From NCBI RefSeq assembly GCF_031143425.1, contig NC_090450.1, positions 214,903,442 to 214,967,441 on the forward strand: 64,000 bases of DNA. Reading direction: 5' to 3'. Position numbers and translations under genes: made by a program. The notes below the pieces were generated by a model. The model was not told the origin of the DNA. It did no database searches and saw only the letters and a list, made by a program, of their open reading frames with translations. This DNA is from Pleurodeles waltl (Eukaryota > Chordata > Amphibia > Caudata > Salamandridae). Shown piece by piece: positions 31,876 through 44,667 of the stretch; the stretch's first letter is position 1; each line of letters begins with the position of its first letter.

Positions 31876-34267
31876 TTAGTGTGTTCATCCTTTCTTTCCT
31901 TACCAGTGGATGTCCGGGTTAATAGATGAATTAGTGGTTTTACTCTCTTTACATAATACAGGAGATAGGTTGAGCCAAAATGTAAACATCCAATAAATTA
32001 TCATAAACTTTTATGTGTATTTGGTGGCTAGAGAATATGCATTTCTCTAGGAACTCTCATGTGAGTCATTTTCCTTATCTGGCAAATTCATATCTTAAAG
32101 AGATCACATTTAAAAGAAAAACAACTTTAAGGTCTCTTTGTAGCCACTTATGAAAGTATGTCACTATTATGCCTGCATGTTGAAGGAGCTACAGAGGAAT
32201 CTACACTAGTGTCTTCCTGCAGTAGTCCATAATAGAAGCTCAGAAGATCATAGCAAATATTTTATATAATGCTTTTAATAATTGAATAAATCCATATTGT
32301 GTATCCTGAATGTGAACAAAGTCAATTGCAGGATTCAAGGGCTATCCTTTCAATGAAAGAACAGTTTGCTATATCTGTTGCACTTTTATGTTTTTTGCTT
32401 GTGATGTGTGTCATTAATCCAGCACTGTGTGTACCTTGATCTTTATATGTTTTACAATGTTGGTTCAGGTCTGAAGTCCAAAACCAATTTCCAAGATCGG
32501 TCTGGTTTTAAAATTAGAAACATGTGGATGTTCTCGATGGAATTTTTTTATTATTTTATAATATTGATATTCAGTGAGAATTAGTTTCAAGCCTGTTTTT
32601 GCTTCTGGTTTCATTGCATATTGTTAATGAACATGAGGTTAATCACACAAAGAAATATATTTCGAATTGCTTTGGAACCACTTGCGCTGCCCCTTTATTG
32701 GCATATTGGCCCTTAAGTGGCATGGGCAATGAGGACGATAAGACTCACAGTATAAACGTCTCTCCTAAAGAAGTACTAATTATACATCTCGGGGGGCAAT
32801 TCCCTTTTGCTATATATGTATCAGGCACACTCTTCATGTGCGTTTGGTGGAAACATAAACATTTCACTTAATTAGAGTTAATGCACTGCCCTAGGGGCAG
32901 CCATGAACTTGAGACTGTCCAGGGGGCAGTGCACATGGAGCAGCCCCTTTAATCAGCCATTCCGTGTTTCACTGTGCCTGCAGCACCCGCCTGCATTTTA
33001 GAGAGGAGATCCACTTGCAGGCGGGTGCAGAAAGTGACTGCACCTGCTTGCAGTGGTATGTCTTTGGGGGTGCGTGGTTCTATCGGACCCCATTTGTCCC
33101 TTCCAGAGGGATGTCTTAAGGGATGCACTGACAGCGCACCAACTTTTTAGGGCACACTGCCAGTGCAACTCTTGATGGATACTTTGTCTTTGCGCCCACC
33201 TTCATTATATGTAGTGAACACAAAGGAAAAGAGATTCCTTCATTTGTATGAGGTCACACACCCATGCAAATGAGGAAATACTCTCTGAAGAGAGCACTGG
33301 CGCTACATGTGCGCCAGCACTATCGGTATTACAGAAGGGGCGTACAAGCCTCTGTGGTCTCTTCTATACCACCAAAGTACCCTGGGGGGGGGGGCACACC
33401 GTGGGAACACGTGCCTGTTGCACCACCAGGGTACTTGTGTAAAACAGCCCATGGTGCTTTATATCTTAGATAACTCATTACCTGCTTGAGCCTTGCCCTT
33501 CACCTTCTTACATACAGGCCAACAGAGTGATTCACTCATTCATTTAGCACCTCATGCAAAATAATTCATAGACAGTCATTGTATGACCAAAGTTTCAAAG
33601 ACACTTCTGGTGCTCAGCAAACCTTCCCTCATCGTAATGATGACCTGCTAATGTATGTCTAGGTGAAATGCCATTGATGTAGGTGGCAACAAAGACAATA
33701 CGAATTTAGGTAAATGCGAGGGTATGAATTCTATGAATACTTGAATACCCAGCATTTTAATTTGTAACATGTGTAACTGTTTTCTTCCTGCTGATCGTGT
33801 TTGGGCTACGCATCTCTTGTACTACTAGCACCTGTGTTCACTTTCTACACTGTGCGCTTCTTTTGAATTAGATCATTTGTCACTGGTCAATAAGTTTTGT
33901 TTGAACTTCACATGAAAAGTTCTTCTAATTGTCCACTTGTTTATTGGTTCTTTCCTTAACTGTTTTGTGATTTTTTGAAGATATCAAATGATTTATTTTA
34001 TTACTTTAAAGTGATTCCCCTTGTGCACATTGTTGTTGTATATATATTAAAGACTCTAACCCCTTGCCATCTACAGAGCTGTACCAGTAGCTTATACTGT
34101 CAACCTGAATATCCGTAGGCTATTTCATTTTCCGGAGCAGTTTCAGTCTCAAGCGAGCGATTGCACTTTGTAGAACGGCTGTTGCCTGCTTTCCTTTCTT
34201 CAAAAAGATCCTCTTTCTGGGGAGCATCCTGTCCCTTTGTAGCTGCTACGTTCCTCTTTTGAAAGAC
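31876..34267. other. Anonymous DNA with two inverted repeats
   Basis: No coding region recognised. Stems at about 32882-32946 (GCACTGCCC/GGGCAGTGC) and 32983-32995/33016-33028 (13 bp, GCACCCGCCTGCA) lie close together and resemble the MITE hairpins elsewhere, but no outer TIR pair was found. Confidence 0.4.
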
Positions 34268-34270
34268 TTT

Positions 34271-35141
34271 GGCCCATATTTATACTTTTTGCCGCACAAC
34301 TGCGCCAACGCAGTTGTGCGTCAAAAATTTTACCGCCGGCTAACGCCATTCCAACGCGCCATGCGGGCATCTTATTTATGGAATGACGTTAGCCGGCGCT
34401 GCGGACTGGTGTGTGTCCCAAAAAATGACTCACACAAGGCAGCGCTGGCGTATGGGAAAATGGGGGTTGTGCGTCAAAAAATGGGGCAAGTCAGGTCTGA
34501 GGCAAAATTCAGGCCTCAAACCGGATTTGCGCCATTTTTTTTACGCCCAACATCCATTGACATGACTCCTGTCTTAGCAAAGACAGGAGTCATGCCCCCT
34601 TGGTCATTGGGCATAGTGGCATGTAGGGGGGCCCAAATCAGGCCCCCCTATGCCACAAAAAAAAATCTGAAAAAAATACTTACCCGCACTTACCTTTACT
34701 TCCCTGGGATGGGTCCCTCCATCCTTGGGAGTCCTCCTGGGGTGGCCAAGGGTGGCAGGGGGTGTCCCTGGGGGCAGGGGAGGGCACCTCTGGGCTCCTT
34801 CCGAGCCCACAGGTCCCTTAACGCCTGCCCTGACCCAGGCGTTAAAAAACGGCGCCCATCAGGCTGTGCGTCGTTTTTTAAGGCCCACCCCCTCCTGTGC
34901 GTCAAAATGATGTCAGAGTATAAATATGGGGCACACCTTAAAGTCATTTTTTGGAAGGGAACGCCTACCTTGCATATAATTAACGCAAGGCTGATTCCCC
35001 CTTCCAAAAAATGACGCACATGGTGGAATTTTGACGCCTGAGGGTCGGACGTCAAAGTATAAATATGGGGCAGGGTTTGCGCCGATTGTGCGTAAAAAAA
35101 ATTGACGCACATGCGGCGCAAACAGAGTATAAATATGCCCC
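34271..35141. mobile_element. MITE with chained hairpins, GGCCCATATTTATAC type
   Basis: TIRs GGCCCATATTTATAC and (reverse complement) GGGGCATATTTATACTC, flanked by TTT on both sides (34268-34270, 35142-35144). Successive stems: 34293-34304/34309-34320 (12 bp), 34334-34353/34379-34398 (19 of 20 pairs), 34561-34575/34580-34594 (15 bp, 4-nt loop), a GGGGGGCC stem around 34626-34662, and TTTTTTGGAAGGG/CCCTTCCAAAAAA around 34950-35010. Non-coding; unrelated in sequence to H1-H3 but the same build. Confidence 0.75.
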
Positions 35142-35379
35142 TTTGTTTCGTGTTGTACCTTTGGTTTCACCTGTCCCCAACTGGTAAAAGTGTCAACTAA
35201 TGCATTTGCCCTTTGCTAAGACCATGGGAAGTATAGGCACTCTTATGCAGATCAGGTCTCATCTCAAAATTCTTAATCAAAATGAGATTCGTGATCAGAT
35301 GATTAATATTGCTTTGCAACCCTTATTTCATCCCTGTTTTTCAAAATATATGCTCCATGTTTTTCCATCTCTGTGCTGT

Positions 35380-35659
35380 GGGCCTGACTCACAAAGGTAA
35401 ATTTACACTTTTGTGTAATTTTATGGTTATATATGTTTTCACAAGCTAGGAGTTAATAGTATTTTATGACTGCAGAGACTCGCAGTTGGGGTAGAGAGCT
35501 CTGTACATAAAATGATAGACCTCTCCTGTCTTTTCACATGCAGATTTCTCTGGTGAGTCTCTGCAGTCACAAACTTACTAACAGCTCTAGTTTGTGAATA
35601 CAAAAAGAAATGCATACACTTAAAGAAAAAGTGTAAGTTTACCTTCCTGAATCAGGTCC
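35380..35659. mobile_element. Small MITE, GGGCCTGACTCACAAAGG type
   Basis: Ends GGGCCTGACTCACAAAGGTA and (reverse complement) GGACCTGATTCAGGAAGGTA form imperfect TIRs of about 33 bp. Within it, GACTGCAGAGACTC (near 35470) pairs with GAGTCTCTGCAGTC (near 35556). 280 bp, non-coding. Confidence 0.7.
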
Positions 35660-36356
35660 TGAATGTTCTCACGAATACCACCCTGGGTTTTTAAATTATC
35701 TCCCTGATGGAATCACTGTAGACTTTCAGTCACTTGTTTCGTTTCTTTCTGATTTGTTGAATTCTCAAGCTGTGTTTTTATTGAGATTTTTGCTACTTTG
35801 TTTCCCATTGTATCCCTTCCCATTGAGGCAAACTTAATTGACACATTTTGACCCCTTCATTTCCTATTGATATTGTGGAGTACTAGCATAATTTACGTGT
35901 ATCCCCGAAAGTGCTGCACACTTTCTATGGTTCTCAAAACTACTTTTTTGACAGTGTCAGAACTCCATAATAATTTCATCCCAAGATGCACAGTTGGAGA
36001 AACTCATGTTCTTTTTTAGTCTGTTTTAGCACCTCAGGTAACACCACTGTAAATATACCATAAGGAGCAGTATATAAGGTTGGGAATATGCTTCCCCATG
36101 ATTCACACTGTTGGGGACTGGATACCACACCCACTGGAAGGCTCATATCCATTATCATGTTTTTGAGGTGTTAAATGAGTGTACACTACTTCTAGTTGAC
36201 TGACATTCTAGTGATCCAAAATAGAATTTAATTCCGTTTTTCAGAGTAACCCCCCTTATGGCTTTAATAGTGTGTTGATCATTGGCAGGTATACTTAAGC
36301 TTACACAGATGTATAAGTTGTGCTAATCACCTATGTGCCTCTTTGTTGTACACATA
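35660..36356. other. Anonymous AT-rich DNA
   Basis: No gene or repeat terminus recognised. Confidence 0.4.
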
Positions 36357-36899
36357 GGGCCAGATTTACAAAAGCCTTTGTGTTGTCTTTGCGTCACACA
36401 AGGCGTTGTAAGGACAATGCAAAATATTCAGTAATCTTTGCAAAGCCACACAAGAGGGGCTTTGTAAAGAAATCTAACAGAGCACAGCTGCTTGCATTGC
36501 GTTACATTAGATTTCAAGCTGGGAGGCGTTCCATGGGTGGAGCATGGACGTTCCTATGCATCCACCTAAAGATTTTGGAGCATTCCCAGATTTATTTACG
36601 CTGGTAAACCTGAGAATGTGTCAAAATGCTACCCCTTCAATAGTGTGATGTACTGAGGAGAAATATTTTTATTTCTCCTCTGCAAATCCTCTTTCTACCT
36701 GTGCTGCATTCTACAGCACACATAGAAAGAGGAAAATGCCTCCAAGGATTGTTTTTGTATAGGAATGTGTCCATTGCTGCACAAAAAACAATCCTACCTG
36801 TAAAACAGGCATCCTTGCACTATGGTGCTAGGGTGCCTGCATTGGTGCACCAGTGCAAGGAGAAAGAAGAAATGTTTGATATCTTTGTAAATATGGACC
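36357..36899. mobile_element. MITE, GGGCCAGATTTACAAA type
   Basis: Left end GGGCCAGATTTACAAA and right end (reverse complement) GGTCCATATTTACAAA form TIRs of about 16 bp. Its right part is repeated at 2813-3016, where LTR copy A abuts it after TTTCCTACA; here the uninterrupted sequence CTTTCTACCTGTGCTG is seen. Related sequence (CCTTGCAGTATGGTGCAAGG type) occurs near 63400. Confidence 0.55.
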
Positions 36900-39800
36900 A
36901 TTTCTCCAGGGGCGGATTTCACTCCGTGCCCACCACAAGTGGAAATCCCCTAGCATTCAAATGTACAATAAGTACAGGGAACACATTCTCATGAATGTCC
37001 ACATCTGTCTATATCTAATTTTCTGTGTCTCCAGTTATTGCTTGAAAGACTCTGATATTTGTTTGGTGGTATGATGTTTGTAATTGTTACACAATTACAC
37101 ACATTGTTTAAACAATTTTCTTTCCGATGAGGATTTAAAATTCCTTCTTTGAATACATTTTTGTGTGTGGCAAACGTAGGGTACTGGTTCCTTAGAGGCT
37201 TCATGTTGAATGCATGCTATGTTCCATTAAGTTATTTGGGGTAACACTTGCTGGGTTTCCATAGCCCAAACAAGAAACTGCAACCTCTTTAGACAAAAGT
37301 GAATCTGGCAAGTGTCTCTCACCTCACCTACAGAGTTATGCTCATGTGAGAAAAGGTGTGTTGGACAAACATCTAAGAGAACCTTCCATGGTTGGAGAAA
37401 GCTGGATAGCTGCTTTAAACCTTGAAACCTCTAAACACACATAAGTACTGGTATTTTATAACAGAAAATTAAGAGCTATTCTCCTACTTACAACATGAGA
37501 AATAGTTGTTGCCATGATTATTATTAACACAGCAAACAAAATAAGTAAAAGAGTAAACCTTAAGTGTACTGTAATCCTATTTTATCACACATCTTTAACC
37601 AGTTATCCTATTCATACTTCTGCTATTACAAAATGATTTACATCATAGTTTGTGTTGGAATATTTATGCCAAGGTATGTACAGCTTCATGTAACTTTATA
37701 ACACAAGGTGTGAAGCTATGGATTCAACGTTTAGCATCTCTCAAGGAACTGTCCCATCTGCTTTGCCTCTTCCCACTTACCACCATCTCTTAGAACTTTT
37801 CTTTACATACTTGTCTATGGAAGCAGGAGAGGGTTGCGCAGAGTAGGCTCTTGCTGGAGTGGAAAGACATTTTCCGCCCTCTTTACTGCTGGAGAATAAA
37901 ATGAATCAGTAGCCCCTTTTCACAGGCCAGTCTCTGTCTGGCTATATCAAAGCAGAGACTTGCCCCTAAACCCATATCCCGACAGCTCCCCCTTTCCCCG
38001 AGCTCCTTACCTGAATCATCTTAACTCTATCAGGATTGTCCCAAATGGAGGGGGTGTTGATGTGTGTCGGGAGGGGTTAAAGACAAGGGTGGCTGCTGTC
38101 AGGGCAACTTGGCAGTGTTGGGGACACAAAACAGTCAATTAAAATAGAAATGTAAAAAAACTTACCAGGCACCTGCCGCATTGCCGCTCTTCTGGCTCCA
38201 CTTACTGCAGGCACAGCACAGGCTCCTCACCTGTCCTGCAGCCAATCCTAAACCTGCTCTCATGCTGCTAGCAACATGAGATACGTAAGGATTGACCTGA
38301 GCGCCCTGGATTTCCGCTCTCAGGCAGTCTGGAAGCCTGTGACTGCTGTCTCCAATCCAGCAACACAGCTCGTTTTGGAGAGAGCTCAGTGCACCTGTGG
38401 GTTGGGCCATCCTGAGATGGCCAGCCAAGCCCACATGCGCACTGAGGGGGGATACCCCATCCCTTCTCTGCATGTCATCCCCCATGGCCCTGCCCCCTTG
38501 AAAAATAAAACAATAATTAACATTTTGATCATCGCTCCCCCCTGAGGGGATGCGGCTCTAGAGATTGGGACATTTTGGAGGAACAGCCACACTGTAGCCT
38601 GCCTGACGGATTCAACCCTCATTTCCCTGTCAGCTGATGTGGACCACGCTGGTACAGACGGCCTGATGCGGTTCGTGGCAGGTTGGGCCTGGGGGCTTTA
38701 GCGGCCTTCCCAGAGTCGGCCCAGTGTGGCATATGACCCCCAATGCTCTGCAAACTCACACCTCAAAACTACTGGAAGTGTGGGCAAAATAGTTGGTTCT
38801 GGGATGGCAGGCCTTGTAAACTGGTATTGCATGCCACCCCTTCAAACCTTGTGTCGGTGGAGGAGCATTAACCCCTGACATTGGCAACCCCCTTGCAGTC
38901 CTGGCGCTTACACCCCTTTATACTTAACAAGTGATGGGTAAAGGAGATCCTAAACAGCAGAAGCTTGCATTTGACAAGCAGAAACAAACACCTCAACATA
39001 GCGCACCCACAATGTCTGAGACAAAGGCCTGAGGGGTCGAGGACTCTGCTATATCCATCAGTGCCACTGCTATAATGATGGAGTTATGTGCCGTTTTCAA
39101 GGCCATCAATGTAAGGTTGTGACACAATAGCTAGCCATCTTGATCGGATGGGGGAGTGACTTGACCAGCATGATATGCGACGGGCACACACAGAGGACCG
39201 AATATCAAGAACAGAGGAAACTGCTGCCAGAATGGCCAAGAGTTTGGAGGTACTGGAATCCCACCTGCGCACTGTCACCCTAAAAAATGAGGACCACAAT
39301 GCTAGGGGCAGATGCAACAATATTCATATTCTGGGAGTGGCTGAAACAACAAATACAGGGCACATTGACCTCTTTGTTGAATGCCTGCTCATGGAGTTGT
39401 TTGACCATGCTAGCTGTACCTCCATGTTCGTGGTGGAATGTACGTAAAGATAGCTCATGGCACAACCTGTGCCGGGAGCTCCCCCTTGACCGATTTTTGC
39501 ACGTGTTCTAAACTACAGGGACCGTGACATGGCACTCCGCCTGTCCTGAGAAAACACTCCTTTGCAATATCAAGGAGCCACAATTCCCATCTACCCAGAC
39601 TTCACTGTGGCAGTGTAAGAGGCCAGACAGAAGTTTCAGGATGCTAAGGCAGCCCTTTGAATCTGGGTTTCCGATATGGCATGATCTATCACAGCAGACT
39701 CTGTGTCGATGTCCAGGGCAAGACATGTCTCTTCGATAAGCTGGTTGAGGTACTTGACTTTTGCAAGAAACACACAAAGGAGAAATCACGTTCAGCCCAC

Positions 39801-40928
39801 TCATCGCCACACCAATCCCCATCACATACCCCTGGGACATCCAGCCATGACATGTTTTTGGAGACATAACTACAGCCCAGCTCTCTGAAGGGCTACAACA
39901 TTTCTACCCTGCTGGATGTGGGTCATGCTTGTTGCATGTGCATCATGGCCCTTCTCCTAATTATCTCCCCCCTAGGTGCACAGTGTTGGCTGGCCGGATC
40001 TCAAGACTGCTCAACAATGGATACACTGTTCATGCCTAACTATGCGACAGGTGGACCACCCGCTGATGCGTTGCCACCCCTCAATGGTTGATACCCACAC
40101 TATGGGGGTCATTATGAACCTGCCTTTGAGTGGTAATGTGGCGGCAGTACCGCAAACAGGCTGGTGGTACATACTGGCACATTATGAGACTGGCAGGTTG
40201 GCTTCAGACAACCCGGCACTTCTCCACTCAGACCTCCACCTGCCGCTATAGTACCGCCGGCAGCATTTTGAACCAGCCTACCACTATGTTTTTTCTTGAT
40301 GTTGACAATGCCACGAAAACCATGGCGGTAGGCCTTACCGGTGACAGGGAATTCTTTCATTTCACTGTAGGTGGCTCACACACACCCCAAACACTCCCCT
40401 AATGCTCCCTAACCCCCTCCATCCACACTCCCCCCTTCTGATCCCCTCACCCCCCATAGACGCACACACCCGCAGACACGCACCACGCATACATACACCC
40501 ACTCACTCACACTGGCATACACGCATACATCCAGAAATGCTCACACACATTTGTACACACATTCACACTCACATTACCATTCGTTCACACACATGCATAC
40601 ACCCACACAAACAACCCTACACACACCGACACATTCACGCACACACTCACACATTCATGCACACAACCCCACACACACACAACGCCCCCACCCCCCTTCC
40701 CTGTTGGAAGCCCAACTTACCTTCATCTAGGTGGTCTTCCGGCAGGGAACGGGAAGGGGCGCTGCTACTGCCAGCAGCGTCCTCTAGCAGAACACCGCCA
40801 GGCCGTATCACAGGTCATGATACAGCTGGTGGTGGTCTACTGGCGTGGCGGTGCTGGTGGTAGCAGCGCCACCTTACCACCATCCGCCAGTATGAACACG
40901 GATTTCTACCCTTCTTGTGGCGGAAGTC
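36698..40928. repeat. 4.2-kb direct duplication, copy 2
   Basis: Partner of 2813-7105, same orientation, about 34 kb apart. Unlike copy 1, sequence continues intact on both sides: the MITE start on the left, and the rest of the nested MITE and the L1 ORF2 on the right. This copy therefore looks like the source arrangement and copy 1 the partial one. Confidence 0.85.
38934..39871 (+). pseudogene. L1/Tx1-type LINE ORF1 pseudogene, copy 2
   Basis: Same protein remnant as 5060-5994. Here the frame runs better through the RRM-like part: EDRISRTEETAARMAKSLEV (coiled coil), then NARGRCNNIHILGVAETTNT and HIDLFVECLLMELFDHASC. The C-terminal part GFRYGMIYHSRLCVDVQGKT follows in another frame. An early stop is present (TKA*). 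The matching ORF2 begins at about 41790 beyond two MITE insertions. Confidence 0.7.
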
Positions 40929-41036
40929 TGGCAGTGGTCATAGTATGGCGGACAGATGGTAGCCGGGGTGACGGTCTTTTGGCAGCCCTCTCCGCGGAGG
41001 TTGGTGTTTCTTACTATCAATTACATAATTAGAGCC
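40104..41036. mobile_element. Harbinger-type MITE, complete copy
   Basis: Left GGGGGTCATTATGAACC, right (reverse complement) GGCTCTAATTATG, flanked by TAT at 40101-40103 and 41037-41039. It lies between ORF1 and ORF2 of the L1-type LINE. Contains the CA microsatellite and inverted repeats shared with 6228-7105. 933 bp, non-coding. Confidence 0.75.
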
Positions 41037-41260
41037 TATATGTTGTGATGGGGTTGTTCTGTTTTTGTTTTAATAAGGGAACCACTTGGCACTCCTTGAC
41101 AGGTGTGGGTGGGGTGATGTGGTATAGTTGGAATATAGGTAGTCTCTACACTGTCAGATTGTTGTCATTTTGTTTTTTTGTGCACGTGCTGGAGATGCAA
41201 TGGCATCCTTTCACCTCAAATCGATGACTGTTACACAGACCACAGGGCGATGAACTCTAA

Positions 41261-41786
41261 GGAGGTCACTACAACCCTGGCGGTACAAGACTGCCAGGGC
41301 TGTAATGACGGAAGCACCGCCAACAGGATGGCGGTGCTTCCCAGGTCATTATGACCGCGGCGCTTCGCACCTCCGGTAGTAATCCGCGAAGCAGCACTGC
41401 CCAGGGAATTACGAGTCCCCCTACCGCCAGCCTTTTCCTGGCGGTTTGAACTGCCAGGAAAAGGCTGGCGGTATGGGGAGTCGCGGGTGTCATGGGGGCC
41501 CCTGCACTGCCCACGTCAATGGCATGGGCAGTGCAGGGGCCCCCTGACAGGGCCCCGTGCAGCTTTTCACTGTCTGCATAGCAGACAGTGAAAAGCTCAA
41601 CGGGTGCAACGGCACCCGTTGCACAGCTGCAACACCGCCAGCTCCATTTGGAGCCGGCTCCTGTGTTGCAGCCGAGATCCCAGCTGGGCCGGCGGGTGGA
41701 AACTAGGTTTCCACCCGCCGGCCAAGCGGGTATCTCCAAATGGCCGCAGCGGGGCGACCGGCGGTCTGAAGGTCGTAATGAGGGCC
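41261..41786 (-). mobile_element. Chain-of-hairpins MITE, copy H3 (diverged stems)
   Basis: TIRs GGAGGTCACTACAACCCTGG and (reverse complement) GGCCCTCATTACGACCTTC, flanked by TAA at 41258-41260 and 41787-41789. Stems in the same order as H2: 41422-41442/41453-41473 (21 bp), 41494-41513/41525-41544 (20 bp), 41561-41577/41581-41597 (17 bp), 41598-41607/41612-41621 (10 bp), then GCTGCAACAC/GTGTTGCAGC with an inner stem, and a GGCCGGCGGGTGGAAA/TTTCCACCCGCCGGCC stem. Stem sequences differ from H2 with both arms changed together. Inserted at the start of L1 ORF2. Confidence 0.8.
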
Positions 41787-41789
41787 TAA

Positions 41790-44090
41790 AAGTTACATTC
41801 ATGTCCTGGAATATTATGGGATTAAACAACCCATGCAAGGGGAAGCAAGTTCTACAATATCTAAATAGAAATGGTGCACTGGTTGTTTTCCTGCAGGAGA
41901 CTCATTTATCACCTACTTCTAGCTGTGCATTTGCTAAACAATGGGATCCTCATCGATATTACTCAAACTACAGCTCATATTCCTGAGGGGTCTGCATCTT
42001 CATCCATAAAACTTTACCCTTTCATCATGAGCACAGTATTGCAGACACGCAGTGCAGATGGCTCCTGGTGCGAGGCATACTAGAGGGCCGTTCTACTCAA
42101 TATATATGCCACTAATATAGACAACCCAGATGTCTTTTACACGCTTGAAATGCACATAGACAGAGAACCGACAGATCAACTGATAATTGGGGGGGGACTT
42201 CAATCTTCTCCAAGATACACACCTAGACACTACATCCTTACATTCAGCTAATAAAACCGAAACCCTGAAAGGTTTACGCGATATATGCCATACCCATTTG
42301 CTGCAAGACCCTTGGTGGCTATTGCCCACCACTGCGCTGATCTGCACATTCTATTCTGCCCCTCATGATACCTTGTCTCGCATTGATTTTTGGCTCACAT
42401 CACCACAGACAAGGCCCTGGCTCAGTTCTGTCTCCCACCTCCCAGATCACTCTCCAGTCTAACTCGACCTATGTATTCCCTGCATAGACTATATGGAGCA
42501 TTCATGGCACTTCCCACTATGGCCCTGCATTACGCGATATTTCGTTCAGACCTCCGTTCTGCTAATATGGAATACTTTGCCATCAATGTGGCTTCAGTTA
42601 CATCCAAAGCAACACTGTGGGAAGCGTTCAAGCCTATGTTAGAGGGATCACTATAGCTAAACACTCAGGTGTCCTGCAAACTATTCCCCGGGATAATAGT
42701 TGTGTTGAAGCTACGCTAGTTGATGCGGACATCGGAGCAGCCTCACAACCAGCGAGGGCAGGCTTGCATTCATGAGCCAAATTTCTGAAGGAATTCAGGG
42801 AGCTGGCAGACCTGAGGCTAAGGTCCTGGGTAAAGACAGCAGGGCACGTTGGTATGGTATGGGCGCGAAGCCCAGCAGCACGTTGGTATGTCTTATACAG
42901 CCTCCCAGGGTCAAATTCTTATGTCCCTGAACTACAAGGGCCCAGTGGCTCAATGACCACAACCACCTCCGAGGAACACACATAACTATTTAATCATTAC
43001 AAGCAACTTTATACCACCTGCGTGCACGGCCGCTCCCTTAAGATGCTGCAGTATCTAGAGGAGGTGGCCACGGTGTGGCTGAGCTCAGCCCTGCAGTGGT
43101 ATCTAAGCGAGCCCTTCACAACTGAGGAGGTGATGATAGCCATTGATTCATTAAACGGTTCTAAGGCATGGAGTGGTTTACTGGTGTCTTTTATAAGGCA
43201 TACAAGCACATCCTGGACCCCAGCTTCTGGACGTGTACCAGGAGGCCTTGGACAAGGGAGTGCTCCCAATCACGCTTCGGGAGGCTGGGGTCACTTTGTT
43301 ATTAAAACCTGACAAGGACCCCACCCTATGTGTTCATACTGACCGCTGTCACTATTGAATTTTGGTAATAAAAATCTGGCAAAGATGGTGGCTAACCGGC
43401 TGTCTCTACTGCTGGACCAGATAATCTCACCAGCTCATTTGGGATTTGTGCCTCACAGGTTCACATTACTTAACCTGTGTACAATGTTTGTGTCCCTTCA
43501 TAGAGTTTCCCCTAAAATACCTGCTGCGATTGCCCTACTAGATGCGGAGAAGGCCTTTGATTCTTTAGAATGGCCTTTCTTGGAGGCCGCTCTCTGCAAG
43601 CTCGGTAGCCCCCAGGGCTTTATCTCCTTAATCATGCTGCTGTACTCCTCTCCGACTGCCTATATTCGAGTTAACGGCGCACTGTCACATGTCTTCCCCA
43701 TCACTAGAGGGAACTCGACAGGGATGCCCCCATCACCCCTCCTCTTCATAATTGCTATGGACACTCTAATACGGCACCTGCAGGAGAAACACTTACACAG
43801 AGGACTGCAATTCAAGACCAGACCTCTATTGGTCTCCTTCTATTCGGATGACATCCTCTTGTTTCTCCATCACCCCATCATAAACCAGAGTCCGTTGCTT
43901 GCAGAGATTGCTCGGTTTGGCGATTTCACTAAATTACAGAAGTCTGAGTTGTTCCCTCTCACAGAAATAACTTCCCTCGTGAGCTGTGAGTTCCCTCTCT
44001 CCTGGCATGAGGAACATGTTAAATATACGGGTATACATCAAGATAAGGAATTCATACTTAGACTAAATTACAAACCCGCAAAAGAAAGAT
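41790..44090 (+). pseudogene. L1/Tx1-type LINE ORF2, 5' part (endonuclease and RT)
   Basis: It opens TFMSWNIMGLNNPCKGKQVL and VVFLQETHLSPTSS, the first endonuclease motifs of L1-type ORF2. After frame breaks come TLSRIDFWLTSPQT and HLPDHSPV (C-terminal D-H motif). RT follows at 43355-44090: MVANRLSLLLDQIISPAHLG, ALLDAEKAFDSLEWPFLEAA, VFPITRGNSTGMPPSPLLF and SFYSDDILLFLHHP. The catalytic box reads YSDD, and the RQGCPLSPLLF block is altered. Many stops are present. The reading frame is cut at 44090 by the Harbinger insertion and resumes at 51875. Confidence 0.8.
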
Positions 44091-44667
44091 TAAGTCCCTC
44101 ATTATGACCCTGGCAGTAACTCCCGCTTACTGCCACACTGACGGCCGCCAGCTTACTGCTGCGGCGGTGGATATCCGTTCACCATATTATGACACACACA
44201 CACGCCAATCAGACATAATACAGACACAAATCCACCAGGCCAAAGTTCAGCGATAAAGTGGCGGTATACAACCCACAACGTTATGCCAACAGAACAACGC
44301 CCATCACATTATGACACACGAATCACCACGGCGGACATTTAATGGCGGTAAACCATTGGCGGAACATACCGCTGCACTCACAATGGACACCCACAGACAA
44401 AACAACACCACATTGGACAATTCAAACAACACACACCTGACACCCGTACACACCCCACACCCACACACCTACACCACTATAAAACAGACACCCACAGTAT
44501 GCACAACCCTTTACAAATACCAATAAGCACCACCATACTGACACCAATGCCACTGCCATAACTACATACACACACCACTTACACCCATACATCCCTCACG
44601 CACCCCACTTCACACACTCCAACACATTACCCAACACACCCTCACCAACACACATCACATAACACCC

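Noticed and set aside
30507..36300. Possible host exons in the least repetitive stretch
   Set aside because: Read in all frames, no conserved domain or convincing exon with splice sites; AT-rich with many stops.
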